From: SpSt-1165 sp964391725
Lineage (GTDB): Bacteria > Chloroflexota > Anaerolineae > Anaerolineales > Anaerolineaceae
Length of the DNA stretch: 54,180 nucleotides
Direction of reading: 5' to 3'
Assembly (NCBI GenBank): GCA_964391725.1
Contig: CAYMNB010000015.1
Span: forward strand, 1 to 54,180
Of this stretch, positions 8,921 through 17,471 are shown one piece after another. Under the pieces are notes generated by a model. The model made no database searches. It saw only the letters and a list, made by a program, of their open reading frames with translations, and had not been told where the DNA came from. A program made the translations under genes and the position numbers. How positions within the stretch are numbered: position 1 is the stretch's first letter; each line of letters begins with the position of its first letter.

Positions 8921-9649
8921 ATGAAGATCACCGTTGTGATCCCAACCTACAACGAAGCTGAAAATATCCGCAAATTGATCCCGATCCTGCTTCATTTGCC
9001 ATTGGAGGATTTTCACATCCTCATCGTGGATGACAACAGCCAGGATGGCACCGGTGACATTGCAGATGCATTCGCCATGGATTCACAACGCGTTCAGGTT
9101 ATCCATCGCGCCGGGAAAATGGGGCTTGGCACAGCCTATATTCAAGGATTTTCACAGGCTCTGTCAGAAGGCGCACAGGCAGTTCTACAAATGGACGCCG
9201 ACTTCTCTCACCCTCCTGACAAAATTATGGAACTGGTTTCTGCTCTGGCAGACTATGATCTCGTCATCGGCTCACGGTATGTGAAAGACGGCAGCGTGGA
9301 TGTCAATTGGCCTTTCTGGCGCAAAGCGTTGTCTGGGTTTGGCAATTTTTATGCCCGCACCATCCTTAGCATGCCCACGCGGGACATCACCAGCGGTTTC
9401 CGCCTGTATCGCGCTGCCACTTTGCGCGCCATGCCCATCAAATCTGTGCGCTCTAATGGTTATATTTACCAGGTCGAAATGGCCTACATCGCCCATCGCC
9501 TTGGTTTCTGCATCGGTGAAATCCCCATCTACTTTGCCGAACGCGAGTGGGGCACCTCGAAAATGTCTTTCAAAATCCAAATGGAAGCCGCCTTGCGCAC
9601 CTGGAAATTGCTGAAGGAATACAAATATCTCTCCAGAGAAGAATCCTAA
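8921..9649 (+). CDS. Polyprenol-phosphate mannose synthase-like GT2 glycosyltransferase
   Basis: A 242-residue GT-A glycosyltransferase of family 2. Landmarks are VVIPTYNEAENI (nucleotide-sugar binding), VDDNSQDGT, the DXD-type motif QMDADFSHPP, VIGSRYVKDGSV and DITSGFRLYRA, all typical of dolichol/polyprenol monophosphomannose synthases. These transfer mannose or glucose from GDP- or UDP-sugar to a polyprenyl phosphate on the cytoplasmic membrane face. No C-terminal membrane domain is present, so it resembles the soluble, peripheral subgroup. GGGAG lies 7 nt before the ATG. Its stop overlaps by 4 bp the stop of the convergent lipoprotein gene. Confidence 0.9.
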   Translation: MKITVVIPTYNEAENIRKLIPILLHLPLEDFHILIVDDNSQDGTGDIADAFAMDSQRVQVIHRAGKMGLGTAYIQGFSQALSEGAQAVLQMDADFSHPPDKIMELVSALADYDLVIGSRYVKDGSVDVNWPFWRKALSGFGNFYARTILSMPTRDITSGFRLYRAATLRAMPIKSVRSNGYIYQVEMAYIAHRLGFCIGEIPIYFAEREWGTSKMSFKIQMEAALRTWKLLKEYKYLSREES

Positions 9650-10710
9650 GGGTAATCTGGTGAGAGCGGCAGGACCCACCCATCAGCTACCGCGTCGATG
9701 GTCTCTTCGATCAAGCGTATTCTGCCAGTAGACAGAAGGTCCTCATTCACATCCACCACCTCGATAGGCACGGAGATGATGTTGCTGTCATAGGTGCGGG
9801 ACACAAACCCTGCCCAATGGTATTCGAACTCAGCCAGACTATCCTGACGGATGGTTGCCCCCCATCGCAGCCCTTCAATGCCGGCAGGTTTTTGTTCCCC
9901 CACCACGATCATATTGATCTCAGCCAGGAAGGTAAATAGTTCTTGGGAAGAAGCAGCCTCTGATACGAACACCGCCCGCAGGATGTACTGCCGGTGCAGT
10001 TCGCTGATCACTTCAATCCATGCTTCTCCGTTGCTGCTTGTTGGCAGTGTGGTGATCAAAGGCGCATCAAACAAGGGGGTATACGCAGTACCGCATTTAC
10101 CGCAATAATAATTCACCCCGTTGATAAAGGCGGATTGGATCAAATTGCTGTCATTGTTCGAATCGCCAGGCAGCAATGCCCCTAACCGCCAATCGGCTGC
10201 GGTATGAATGGCCGTGTTACCGGCAGCAAAGGCTTTGGCGTATGGGTCTGCCACCATCTGAACAACATTTGTCGGGAGGTCTGGAAGGGTGGCATCGGTG
10301 ACCACCACAAACAAGGTGTTCGGCGCGCTGGCTGCCAGAGACGGGAGACTGTCCTCATAGGCAGGCATCACCACTATCTGCCAGTTTTCAGGAATTTCTT
10401 CCTCTGTGACAGTAGTACGCATCTCAAAAGCAAAACCGTCTGTCTGCGCCAATGTTGCTATTCGCTCTTGCCAGGCTGCTGCCATCTGCTCACCAACACT
10501 TCCAGGGGCATATAGCACCACCAGGGATGGCTGGGGAGTTTCTGTCGGCAGCGGTGTTTCCGTCGGAAGGGTTGTAACCGTGGGCTCTACACCGTCAGTG
10601 AAGACCTGGGTCTCTTCAACAATAGAGCCATTATCATCGGTTCTACAACCAGATATGGCAAACGTAAGTATCAAAATTACCGCTAAAGTTCCATACCACC
10701 AATTTTTCAT
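9646..10710 (-). CDS. Lipoprotein, possibly with a periplasmic-binding-like fold
   Basis: A 354-residue predicted lipoprotein: signal peptide MKNWWYGTLAVILILTFAIS with lipobox AISGC, a Thr/Pro/Glu linker (LPTETPLPTETPQPS), then an alpha/beta body (SLVVLYAPGSVGEQMAAAW, QIVVMPAYEDSLPSL, TLFVVVTDATLPDL). The pattern recalls type-1 periplasmic binding proteins of the BMP/PnrA sort; this is an inference without a decisive motif. An unusual YYCGKCG pair may bind metal or form a disulphide. The start at 10710 has AAAGGTA upstream and gives a proper signal peptide. It lies 17 nt after the metallophosphoesterase stop, so the two are probably co-transcribed. Confidence 0.8.
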   Translation of the reverse strand: MKNWWYGTLAVILILTFAISGCRTDDNGSIVEETQVFTDGVEPTVTTLPTETPLPTETPQPSLVVLYAPGSVGEQMAAAWQERIATLAQTDGFAFEMRTTVTEEEIPENWQIVVMPAYEDSLPSLAASAPNTLFVVVTDATLPDLPTNVVQMVADPYAKAFAAGNTAIHTAADWRLGALLPGDSNNDSNLIQSAFINGVNYYCGKCGTAYTPLFDAPLITTLPTSSNGEAWIEVISELHRQYILRAVFVSEAASSQELFTFLAEINMIVVGEQKPAGIEGLRWGATIRQDSLAEFEYHWAGFVSRTYDSNIISVPIEVVDVNEDLLSTGRIRLIEETIDAVADGWVLPLSPDYP

Positions 10711-10727
10711 GTAACAGTACCTTTGTA

Positions 10728-11582
10728 TCACATTGGCTTAAATTCAACCTTGTTGCCACTGGACAGGGTAAACAGAGCCATTTCTGCCGGGCAATTCAGG
10801 CGGATGTAGGGCTTACCTCTGCCCAACCCGCGGCAAGTGTATAACATCATACCATGAATGTCATAATAGCCACGCGGGTAGTGCTGCCCCAGGTAAGGCA
10901 GCACAGGCGCATAACCATTCGGCAGGCAGATCTGCCCGCCATGCGAATGGCCGGATAACTGCAAGAAGAATCTACCGGTCTGCGCACAAGCCGGCGCCAC
11001 ATCCGGTTCATGCACCAGCAGCAGCGCCTGGCTGCCATCATCTGGCATCTTGCTCATTGCCTTAAGTAGATCATCACGCTGTTCATAGGCACAATCCAGC
11101 CCGGCTACGATCAAATTTTGACCATTCCGGGTAATGTTATAGATATCATTGCACAGCAACCGCACCCCCCGGTCAAATATAGGCTGGAAGGTTTCTTCCG
11201 CACCATCCCAGATATCATGATTGCCAAATACCATCAGCACCGGTGCAATCTGCGGCATCCCCTCATAAAAGGTGACCAAATCGGTGAAGTCTTCCGTGTG
11301 ATAGCTGCTGTCGCCAGTGACAACGATCAAATCAACCTGTTGTTCATTGATGAAGGCTCGCAAATTCATCAATCGCTTATGGTCCATCCATTCAGAATAA
11401 TGAATATCTGACAGTTGCAGTATACGAAATCCATCAAATGCCGCCGACAGATTCTTCACCTGCACCCGCCATTTGGTATATTCAAACCACGAGGTTGCAT
11501 CATCCTTGCCGCAACCACTGACTGTTGCCAGGCAGACTGCCGCCGTTGTGAGGGTGCTTCGCAAAAATTGTCTTCTGGACAT
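10728..11582 (-). CDS. Tat-exported calcineurin-like metallophosphoesterase
   Basis: A 284-residue exported phosphoesterase. The twin-arginine motif SRRQFLRS and hydrophobic stretch are followed by VSGCGK, so it may be a Tat lipoprotein. The dinuclear-metal signature is complete: LQLSDIHYSEW, VVTGDSSYHTE, GNHDIWD, LLVHEPD and LSGHSHGGQICLPNG. This arrangement matches the YkuE/LpxH-like group of calcineurin-type phosphoesterases acting on the outer face of the membrane; substrate unknown. An alternative start at 11603 adds seven residues (MQESDKV). It is followed by the lipoprotein gene in the same direction. Confidence 0.9.
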   Translation of the reverse strand: MSRRQFLRSTLTTAAVCLATVSGCGKDDATSWFEYTKWRVQVKNLSAAFDGFRILQLSDIHYSEWMDHKRLMNLRAFINEQQVDLIVVTGDSSYHTEDFTDLVTFYEGMPQIAPVLMVFGNHDIWDGAEETFQPIFDRGVRLLCNDIYNITRNGQNLIVAGLDCAYEQRDDLLKAMSKMPDDGSQALLLVHEPDVAPACAQTGRFFLQLSGHSHGGQICLPNGYAPVLPYLGQHYPRGYYDIHGMMLYTCRGLGRGKPYIRLNCPAEMALFTLSSGNKVEFKPM

Positions 11583-11785
11583 CACTTTGTCACTTTCCTG
11601 CATGACCCTATTTTAACATCTTCCGCTCGTCCATGCGATACGGCCACAATCCGCCCAGCCAATATTCACACACTGTATAGCTATCGTGACAATGGCCATC
11701 AAAACTGTCAGGCATGCTTTTTGCCCCACAATTTCGTTTTTCGTTGTATCATAAGGATAGGATTGAGTTGACCCAGGAGTTTACG

Positions 11786-12160
11786 ATGGACACAAAGTCT
11801 CGCACCCAAAACATGTACAACCTGCTGCGCGAACTGCAGCATGCTTCTCCTGACATAGAAGCCTCCGCTATCGTCAGTGTCGATGGCCTCAGTATCGCCT
11901 CCGCCCTGCCGCAAGACGTCGAAGAAGACCGCGTATCCGCCATGTCTGCCGCCATGCTGTCGCTGGGAGATCGCATTTCTTCAGAACTGGGACGGGGTAC
12001 CCTGAACCAGGTGTATGTCAAGGGCGATGAGGGCTATGTGATCTTGATGAGTATTGGTGAAGAAGCCGTGCTGACCGCCCTGGCAAACAACCGCGCCAAA
12101 CTGGGCTTAATCCTGCTCGACATGCGCCGCACTGCCGAAGCGCTGGAAAATTTGATCTAA
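11786..12160 (+). CDS. Roadblock/LC7 domain protein (copy 2)
   Basis: A 124-residue Roadblock/LC7 protein, paralogous to the product at 7790. The segment from SPDIEASAIVSVDGLSIASA through VEEDRVSAMSAAMLSLGDRI is nearly residue-identical. Differences concentrate at both ends and in the GDEGYVILMSIGEE loop. The ATG at 11786 has CAGGAG 8 nt upstream; earlier in-frame codons lack a binding site. Unlike copy 1 it has no V4R-like partner, and it is closed by a strong terminator, so it is a single-gene unit. Synonymous sites differ widely between the copies, so the duplication is not recent. Confidence 0.93.
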   Translation: MDTKSRTQNMYNLLRELQHASPDIEASAIVSVDGLSIASALPQDVEEDRVSAMSAAMLSLGDRISSELGRGTLNQVYVKGDEGYVILMSIGEEAVLTALANNRAKLGLILLDMRRTAEALENLI

Positions 12161-12173
12161 CAATACAATACAA

Positions 12174-12218
12174 AACAGCCCGCCTTCGAAATCAAAGGCG
12201 GGCTGTTTCTTTTTTTTT
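12174..12218. terminator. Bidirectional intrinsic terminator
   Basis: ACAGCCCGCCTT (12175-12186) pairs with AAGGCGGGCTGT (12195-12206). A long T run follows on the plus strand and A-rich sequence precedes it. It ends the roadblock gene (plus) and probably the convergent DUF3048 gene (minus). Confidence 0.92.
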
Positions 12219-12224
12219 TGTTGG

Positions 12225-13721
12225 CTAATCTATTTTCGAGCAAACTGCTGGATCAGGAACCATATAGGACTGATAAAACCGCGAGACCCAGATGCCGCTG
12301 CCCGGCTCCTGGCTATTCAACAGTCGATGGATCACCAGTTCAGGGCTCTCTGGCACCCACACCAATTCATCCAGGTTGACATGTTCCACCAGCGGTGCTT
12401 CCCAGATGGGTGTCTGCAAAGGGGTCAAGATGATCCAACTCGACCCCGGTTTCAACGGAAAAGGATCACCATTGGCATCAATGAAGCGAATCGGGCGGAC
12501 TTTGCCGGTTTCTCGTTCAAAATTGCCGTTACGCGTGGTCCAGAAAATGTCATATTTCTGTCCGTCTCTAAACACCACCGCCGGATTTTTGTTGACCCCC
12601 ATCAGGTCAATATCAAAAGCGGTGGCGGAACAAGATCGATGGTTGGCGAATAACAAGATCACATTGCTGATATCCACATCCTCGCCATTCATGGCATCCG
12701 TCAGACGCACAAAAGTCTCACCATCTGCCTGATCCGCGTAGCGATAATAGTCCCCGGATTGCGGGTCATATTTCCAGGCAATCTGGTTGAGCCGATTGTA
12801 GATATACCAGAAGGTATCAGCAGGCTGCCCGCCCTCTGGTGCCCCCGCATCAAACACATTGCCGCTCAAAGCACCTTCTACCAACGTACCTTCATAACCA
12901 GCAGCAATTTCCTGCAATTCATCCGCTGGAATTCTGGCGCTATTCAGGTCATCATCTTCGGAACCAAAGACATTGGTGACATTGTCAAGGTTTTGACTGA
13001 CCCCGGCATAAGCGGAAGCCATCACCAAAAAACCATTGTTCAATTTGCGAATTCCTTCATAAGGCAGACGCCCTGACCGAATGGGGCCGATAGCATCCGC
13101 ATTGGTATTATCAATCGCCAGGCCATCCTGAGAATCTCCTCCCACACTGTCCCCGTTGTTATCGGCAGAGGAAGGATAGTTGCCGTAGAACAAAGCCAGG
13201 AAACGTGACATACCCTCACCGATATACAGCTCATACACCAGCGCGGCAGACCCTAAACCGGCCTGCGGACGCGCGCTGATCGGCCAGTTTGTGATCGAGA
13301 CCATCGCCGGCACATAATTCAAAGTGGTCGGATCATCTACCAACTCACCAGTAAGCATGCTCATACCAGCAGGAAAATCCTCCACATCAGGACCAAACGG
13401 GCCGCGAAGTGGCTCCGGCGTCGGTTCCAGCGTGGGTTCCGGGGTGTTTGTCACAGTCGGTTCGACAGCAGGCGTCGATGTTGGCACCTGTGTCGGGGTT
13501 TCAGTTGGCAGTTTTGTAAGGTCTTCTGCCTCTGTCGGCGTGGCGGGGATCATTGTGGGGTCTTCTGGTTCGTTTTCCTGCTCATTTTGCGGGTCTAAAG
13601 CCAGTTCCGTTGTGCTGTTTCGCTCAAAACAACCTGAAAAGCCAGCCAGTAACACCACCGCCAGCACCAATAGGCTGGCTGTTATGCCGATTATTACTTT
13701 TTTTTCTGGTTTTGCTTTCAC
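12225..13721 (-). CDS. DUF3048 domain lipoprotein (YerB-like)
   Basis: A 498-residue predicted lipoprotein: hydrophobic segment ITASLLVLAVVLLAGFSGC with a lipobox, then an approximately 75-residue Thr/Pro/Glu linker (LPTETPTQVPTSTPAVEP), then the DUF3048 domain. Family landmarks are MVSITNWPISARPQAGLGSAALVYELYIGEGMSRFLALF, DAIGPIRSGRL, and a C-terminal part with VILLFANHRS and LKPGSSWIILTP. YerB-type proteins are extracytoplasmic, with a beta-rich C-terminal domain; biochemical function is unknown. Translation starts at GTG with AGAGGA 5 nt upstream. The shared terminator lies just past the stop. Confidence 0.9.
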   Translation of the reverse strand: MKAKPEKKVIIGITASLLVLAVVLLAGFSGCFERNSTTELALDPQNEQENEPEDPTMIPATPTEAEDLTKLPTETPTQVPTSTPAVEPTVTNTPEPTLEPTPEPLRGPFGPDVEDFPAGMSMLTGELVDDPTTLNYVPAMVSITNWPISARPQAGLGSAALVYELYIGEGMSRFLALFYGNYPSSADNNGDSVGGDSQDGLAIDNTNADAIGPIRSGRLPYEGIRKLNNGFLVMASAYAGVSQNLDNVTNVFGSEDDDLNSARIPADELQEIAAGYEGTLVEGALSGNVFDAGAPEGGQPADTFWYIYNRLNQIAWKYDPQSGDYYRYADQADGETFVRLTDAMNGEDVDISNVILLFANHRSCSATAFDIDLMGVNKNPAVVFRDGQKYDIFWTTRNGNFERETGKVRPIRFIDANGDPFPLKPGSSWIILTPLQTPIWEAPLVEHVNLDELVWVPESPELVIHRLLNSQEPGSGIWVSRFYQSYMVPDPAVCSKID

Positions 13722-13831
13722 TAATTCCTCTACATTCCACGGAATTTCACCGTATAATCATGGTTAACTGAATTATAGTATCCCTCAATCAACCTCCGGC
13801 TAACAAATTTGTAAGGTCAAAGCAGGCAGAA

Positions 13832-14683
13832 ATGAAACTTATCTCATACAATCTTCAAAATGATAAGCATTCCGCGGTTGGCATCTTCACCGATAGAGGC
13901 GTCATCCCCCTGTCAACTCTCATGCCCGATGCGCCCAATAGAATCGAAGCGTTAATCCAATCTCCGTATTGGGAAAAGCTGCTGAAGCAGCCTATCAGTA
14001 ACGACATCCCGGCAGTAAACCCTGATTCACTAACCTGGCTGCCCCCCATTCATCGCCCGGGAAAGATTCTATGCGTTGGATTAAATTACCGTGATCATGC
14101 CCTCGAAGGCGGCCGGCAAGTGACAGAATACCCTACCATATTCCTCAAGGCATCATCCGCCATTATCGGGCACCGGCAGACCGTACATCTGCCTCAGGTA
14201 TCACAAATGGTGGACTTTGAAGCGGAGTTGGCGGTTGTGATCGGTGAACAGGTCATCAATTGCTCTGCCGAGCATGCTTATAAATATATCGCCGGATACA
14301 CCATTTTGAATGACATCACCGCGCGTGATTACCAGCGCAGGACCAGCCAGTGGACCATGGGAAAGTCCTGTGACACCTTTGCCCCCCTGGGGCCGGTGTT
14401 GGTGACTGCCGATGAAATTGAAGACCCCCACAATTTGGAGATCACCAGCACGCTTAACGGCAACGAGATGCAGCGTTCCAACACACGCCACTTGATCTTC
14501 AGCATTCCTTTTTTGATCGAATACATCAGTTCCGTGATGACCCTGGAACCTGGTGACATCATTTCGACCGGCACCCCCGCGGGTGTGGGTTCTTTCCGCG
14601 AACCACCGGTTTTTCTGAAGTCAGGTGATATGGTTGCGATCACGGTTGAAAAAATCGGCTCGTTGCAAAATCCGGTTTTGTAA
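13832..14683 (+). CDS. Fumarylacetoacetate hydrolase family protein
   Basis: A 283-residue FAH-superfamily enzyme with a short N-terminal domain and the catalytic mixed beta-roll fold. Motifs are ILCVGLNYRDHALEGG, the metal-binding acidic residues in VDFEAELAVVIGE, ILNDITARDYQRR, GKSCDTFAPLGP and IISTGTPAGVG. The family includes acylpyruvases, oxaloacetate decarboxylases and 2-hydroxyhepta-2,4-diene-1,7-dioate isomerases, with a divalent metal cleaving or isomerising beta-diketo acids. The exact substrate cannot be read. It stands alone between a divergent DUF3048 gene and a downstream promoter. Confidence 0.92.
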   Translation: MKLISYNLQNDKHSAVGIFTDRGVIPLSTLMPDAPNRIEALIQSPYWEKLLKQPISNDIPAVNPDSLTWLPPIHRPGKILCVGLNYRDHALEGGRQVTEYPTIFLKASSAIIGHRQTVHLPQVSQMVDFEAELAVVIGEQVINCSAEHAYKYIAGYTILNDITARDYQRRTSQWTMGKSCDTFAPLGPVLVTADEIEDPHNLEITSTLNGNEMQRSNTRHLIFSIPFLIEYISSVMTLEPGDIISTGTPAGVGSFREPPVFLKSGDMVAITVEKIGSLQNPVL

Positions 14684-14718
14684 ACAAACCAATAACCCCT
14701 TTAATGATGGCTTCTGAA

Positions 14719-14727
14719 TGGTATAAT
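14719..14727 (+). promoter_or_regulatory. Extended -10 promoter of the small membrane-protein pair
   Basis: TGG-TATAAT about 48 nt upstream of the ATG at 14775. Predicted transcription start is near 14734. The -35 region is poor, as expected for an extended -10 promoter. Confidence 0.6.
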
Positions 14728-14774
14728 TTTAAGCAGAAGCGGAGATCACTTCAGTATCAACAAGGGAGAAACCC

Positions 14775-15254
14775 ATGGAAAACACCAATAAACCCGAGAT
14801 CAGCCGGGATATTATCAAGAAAACTATCGAATTCAAAAAACACCGCAAACAAATTTTCTGGCAAATTTACTTTCCGCTTGCCATTGTGCTGATGATCATC
14901 ATTGCCATCATTGTGCTGGCGGTGATAACTGCAGCACAGGGCGATGCAGAAGGCGTCAACAGCAAATGGGCCAGTCTGACATTGATAGTCATCATCCTGA
15001 TGAGCAGTGTGGTTGCGCTGGTGGTGGCAGCCATGTTATATGGTTCTGTCTACCTGCTAGCCAAAGGTATCCGTAAAACACCAGAAATCAGCCTGCAAGC
15101 GCAGTACCTCTCCAATCTTGTACGCGACAAAACCCGCGAAGTTATGAATGTCGTGGCGGCGCCCATTGTAAAAATAGGCGGAGTCACTCAGGCAGTCAAC
15201 ACTTTTAGCGACAGGATTACAAGAAAGAACAAAAAACGATCAAAAAGTGTATAG
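14775..15254 (+). CDS. Two-TM envelope protein (paralogue of 40609)
   Basis: A 159-residue protein with a charged N-terminus, two membrane segments (about 32-55 and 70-97) and a basic amphipathic C-terminal tail. The end (VVAAPIVKIGGVTQAVNTFSDRI) resembles the end of the product of 40609 (VSDPVIKLNGALAGLKQLI), and both have two TM helices, so I regard them as paralogues by eye. GGGAGAAACCC precedes the ATG. It is followed 31 nt later by a 70-residue membrane protein. Function unknown; the layout recalls DUF948/YtxH-type cell-envelope stress pairs. Confidence 0.8.
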   Translation: MENTNKPEISRDIIKKTIEFKKHRKQIFWQIYFPLAIVLMIIIAIIVLAVITAAQGDAEGVNSKWASLTLIVIILMSSVVALVVAAMLYGSVYLLAKGIRKTPEISLQAQYLSNLVRDKTREVMNVVAAPIVKIGGVTQAVNTFSDRITRKNKKRSKSV

Positions 15255-15285
15255 AACAATTCAGAAAAAACGAAAGTGAGGAAAC

Positions 15286-15498
15286 ATGGACAAACAGGTT
15301 CAAACAAAAGAGCAAACACAAAGTAACACCGGCACCATATATGCCATCGGAGGCATCCTTGGGGCATTGGTCGGTTTGATCGCTGCCTATATTGTTGCCA
15401 AGAATTATGAGAGCGGCGGTGAAAAAGAATTCGACGCCGGGACCGGTGTTAAACTCGGTCTCGCCGTGATGGGATTGCTGCGAATCCTCGCAGGATAA
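15286..15498 (+). CDS. Small single-TM protein
   Basis: A 70-residue protein: polar N-terminus rich in Gln/Thr, a glycine-rich membrane segment at about 17-38 (TIYAIGGILGALVGLIAAYIV), then AKNYESGGEKEFDAGTGVKLGLAVMGLLRILAG, a possible second weakly hydrophobic helix. GAGGAAAC lies immediately before the ATG. It is the second gene of a two-gene unit closed by a terminator at 15523. The shape is like short YtxH-type proteins but no signature is certain. Confidence 0.75.
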   Translation: MDKQVQTKEQTQSNTGTIYAIGGILGALVGLIAAYIVAKNYESGGEKEFDAGTGVKLGLAVMGLLRILAG

Positions 15499-15522
15499 GA
15501 CTATCCTATCTTAGTTAGCAAT

Positions 15523-15559
15523 AAACACAAGGCTGGTTTTTGCGTGCCTTGTGTTTTCA
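15523..15559. terminator. Bidirectional intrinsic terminator
   Basis: AAACACAAGGC (15523-15533) pairs with GCCTTGTGTTT (15545-15555). It lies between the convergent small membrane protein and adenylate cyclase genes, with T-rich flanks in both directions. Confidence 0.88.
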
Positions 15560-15572
15560 TTTGCCTGCATCA

Positions 15573-17300
15573 TCAATTTTTAAGTCCGACCACCTCATAC
15601 ACATCAACCGGGTGCTGTTTGCCTTTGAGCTGGGCAGTTGCCAGTCTCTTCACTGTCACTTCTTCTTTTACCAATCGATAGAGCCTGTCAGATATGAGTA
15701 TTTGGTCCGGCAGGGCATTTTCCTGTAACCGTTTGGCTATGTTTACGCTGTCACCAATCGCTGTATACTCCATACGTTTCTCGGTGCCCACCAGGCCTAA
15801 AGCCGCCTCGCCGGTGTGAATGCCAATCCCCATCATCAACCTTTCCTGCACATGGGCAGTCTGGTGATAAGCATACAACCCGTGCATGATACCCAGAGCA
15901 GCCCGTACCGCCCGCAAGGAGTGATCCGCCTGGGCAAGGGGTGCATTGAACCAAGCCATGATGGCATCGCCCTGGAATTTATCGATAGTTCCTTCTTCGT
16001 GTAGAATTGCATCGACCGCAATGCGCAAGTGGGCATTCAACACCGCAAATAAGTGTTCTGGCCGGTTGCTCTCGCTGAAACTGGAAAATCCGCGCACATC
16101 GGCAAACAAGGTAGTTAACACCACCCGTCTGCCCGCCAGATTCAATGCATCCGGGTCGATCTGACTGATGACTGCCGGCGCTACCATGCGTTCAAATAAG
16201 CGCCGTTGTGCCTGCAAACGCCGGGTCTCGGTTTCGTCTTCAAGCAACAAAGCCATCCCTTGCACTTCATGGTCCTGGCTGAACAAAGGCGAAATCGACA
16301 GGCGCAGAAACTGTTCCCGCCCTTCATTCAAGGTCAGTTGCATCTCCAGGCCGGTCAGAGCGTTTTTTTCTCTGAAGATTTTCTGTAAATAAGGAGAAAT
16401 CTGTGCAGATAGCACAGGCAGCGCACTCACCAAATCTTTTCCTGCCAGGCCATCATGGTCACAGTGGAGAATGCTGCCGGCCGCTGGATTTGCCAACAGA
16501 ATGGTAGTATCCCTATCAATGGTTAACAGCCCGGCTGTCATCGATTGAAAAACACTGTCCATCAGGTTCTTCAATTCGGTCACTTCTTCCAGCATGCGCC
16601 GCAAAGAGTTGAATAGGCGCGCATTTTCTATGGCCACCGCCGCCATATTGGCAAATGCCTGCAGAGCATTCAAATCTATAGGCGTGAAGATATTTTCGCG
16701 AATTCGATTGTCAACATAGATCACGCCGATCAACTTCTGTTTGAGCAGCAGCGGAACACACATGATCGAGCGCAAGGCAAAAGACATGATGCTATCCTGC
16801 CCGCTGAAGCGCGGATCTTCCTGTGCATTGGTGGTAAGAATCGGCATCCCCTCGCCCACAACACGATTGATCACCGTCTGGCTGACCGCCAGTTCATTGC
16901 TGTCAACGGTTGTGCGCTCCCAATCACGCGCCACCTGGATACGCAGCCTGCTGTCGTCTTCTCGCAGCATTAAAAAGCCGCGTTCCGCCCCGGTCAGTTC
17001 GATGATGGTGTCCATGGCGGTTTCCATAACACGCCCGCGCTCCAATGATGAGTTTATGATCCTGCCGGTGGTCACCAACGCATGGAAACTCTGCCGTTCA
17101 TCCTCGAGGGCATCTATCGATTTGCGTATCCCATTACATTCCTGTTGAATTTGCGCCAGTACAGACTGCAGCTGCTGGCCTGCCATGCCGGGAGGCAAGC
17201 CCTCTGCCACGGCTTGCATGGTTTGAATATGCGCCAGGGAACGCACGATCTGTGAAGAGATATGTGTAAAAGTGGATGATTCTGTTGCACCTTTTCTCAT
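15573..17300 (-). CDS. GAF-PAS class III adenylate/guanylate cyclase
   Basis: A 575-residue soluble signalling protein. A helical N-terminus (1-80) leads to a GAF domain (about 85-230, GAERGFLMLREDD through SIMCVPLLLKQKLIGVIYVDN), a PAS domain (about 245-355, LLTIDRDTTILLANPAAGSIL), and a class III nucleotide cyclase domain (about 390-572). Metal-binding aspartates D401 (LFADVRGFSSF) and D445 (DKFQGDAIMAWF) are present, as are the transition-state Asn and Arg (AIGDSVNIAKRL), so it should be active. The DKFQGD lysine favours ATP over GTP as substrate (family knowledge). The start at 17300 has AAAGGTG upstream. A single-gene unit. Confidence 0.93.
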   Translation of the reverse strand: MRKGATESSTFTHISSQIVRSLAHIQTMQAVAEGLPPGMAGQQLQSVLAQIQQECNGIRKSIDALEDERQSFHALVTTGRIINSSLERGRVMETAMDTIIELTGAERGFLMLREDDSRLRIQVARDWERTTVDSNELAVSQTVINRVVGEGMPILTTNAQEDPRFSGQDSIMSFALRSIMCVPLLLKQKLIGVIYVDNRIRENIFTPIDLNALQAFANMAAVAIENARLFNSLRRMLEEVTELKNLMDSVFQSMTAGLLTIDRDTTILLANPAAGSILHCDHDGLAGKDLVSALPVLSAQISPYLQKIFREKNALTGLEMQLTLNEGREQFLRLSISPLFSQDHEVQGMALLLEDETETRRLQAQRRLFERMVAPAVISQIDPDALNLAGRRVVLTTLFADVRGFSSFSESNRPEHLFAVLNAHLRIAVDAILHEEGTIDKFQGDAIMAWFNAPLAQADHSLRAVRAALGIMHGLYAYHQTAHVQERLMMGIGIHTGEAALGLVGTEKRMEYTAIGDSVNIAKRLQENALPDQILISDRLYRLVKEEVTVKRLATAQLKGKQHPVDVYEVVGLKN

Positions 17301-17471
17301 ACCAACACCTTTTAACCACCACCGAACTTCTTTATAACGGTTCGTTTCTATGAATTGTACTCTACTCGCGCAGCTCCTATTTTGGAAAAGGTGCGCATCG
17401 ATGGAAAGAAAGCTGCAATTACTGTGTAATATCAGGTAAAATAGAAGCAGAAGCATAAAAGGAGATAACCC

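Noticed and set aside
9646..10710. Firm assignment as a BMP/PnrA nucleoside receptor
   Set aside because: The fold pattern is suggestive only; the signature residues of PnrA are not evident and no ABC transporter is adjacent.
13722..13831. Divergent promoters in the DUF3048/FAA gap
   Set aside because: Several TATAAT-like strings occur but none has a -35 at proper spacing, so I do not annotate one.
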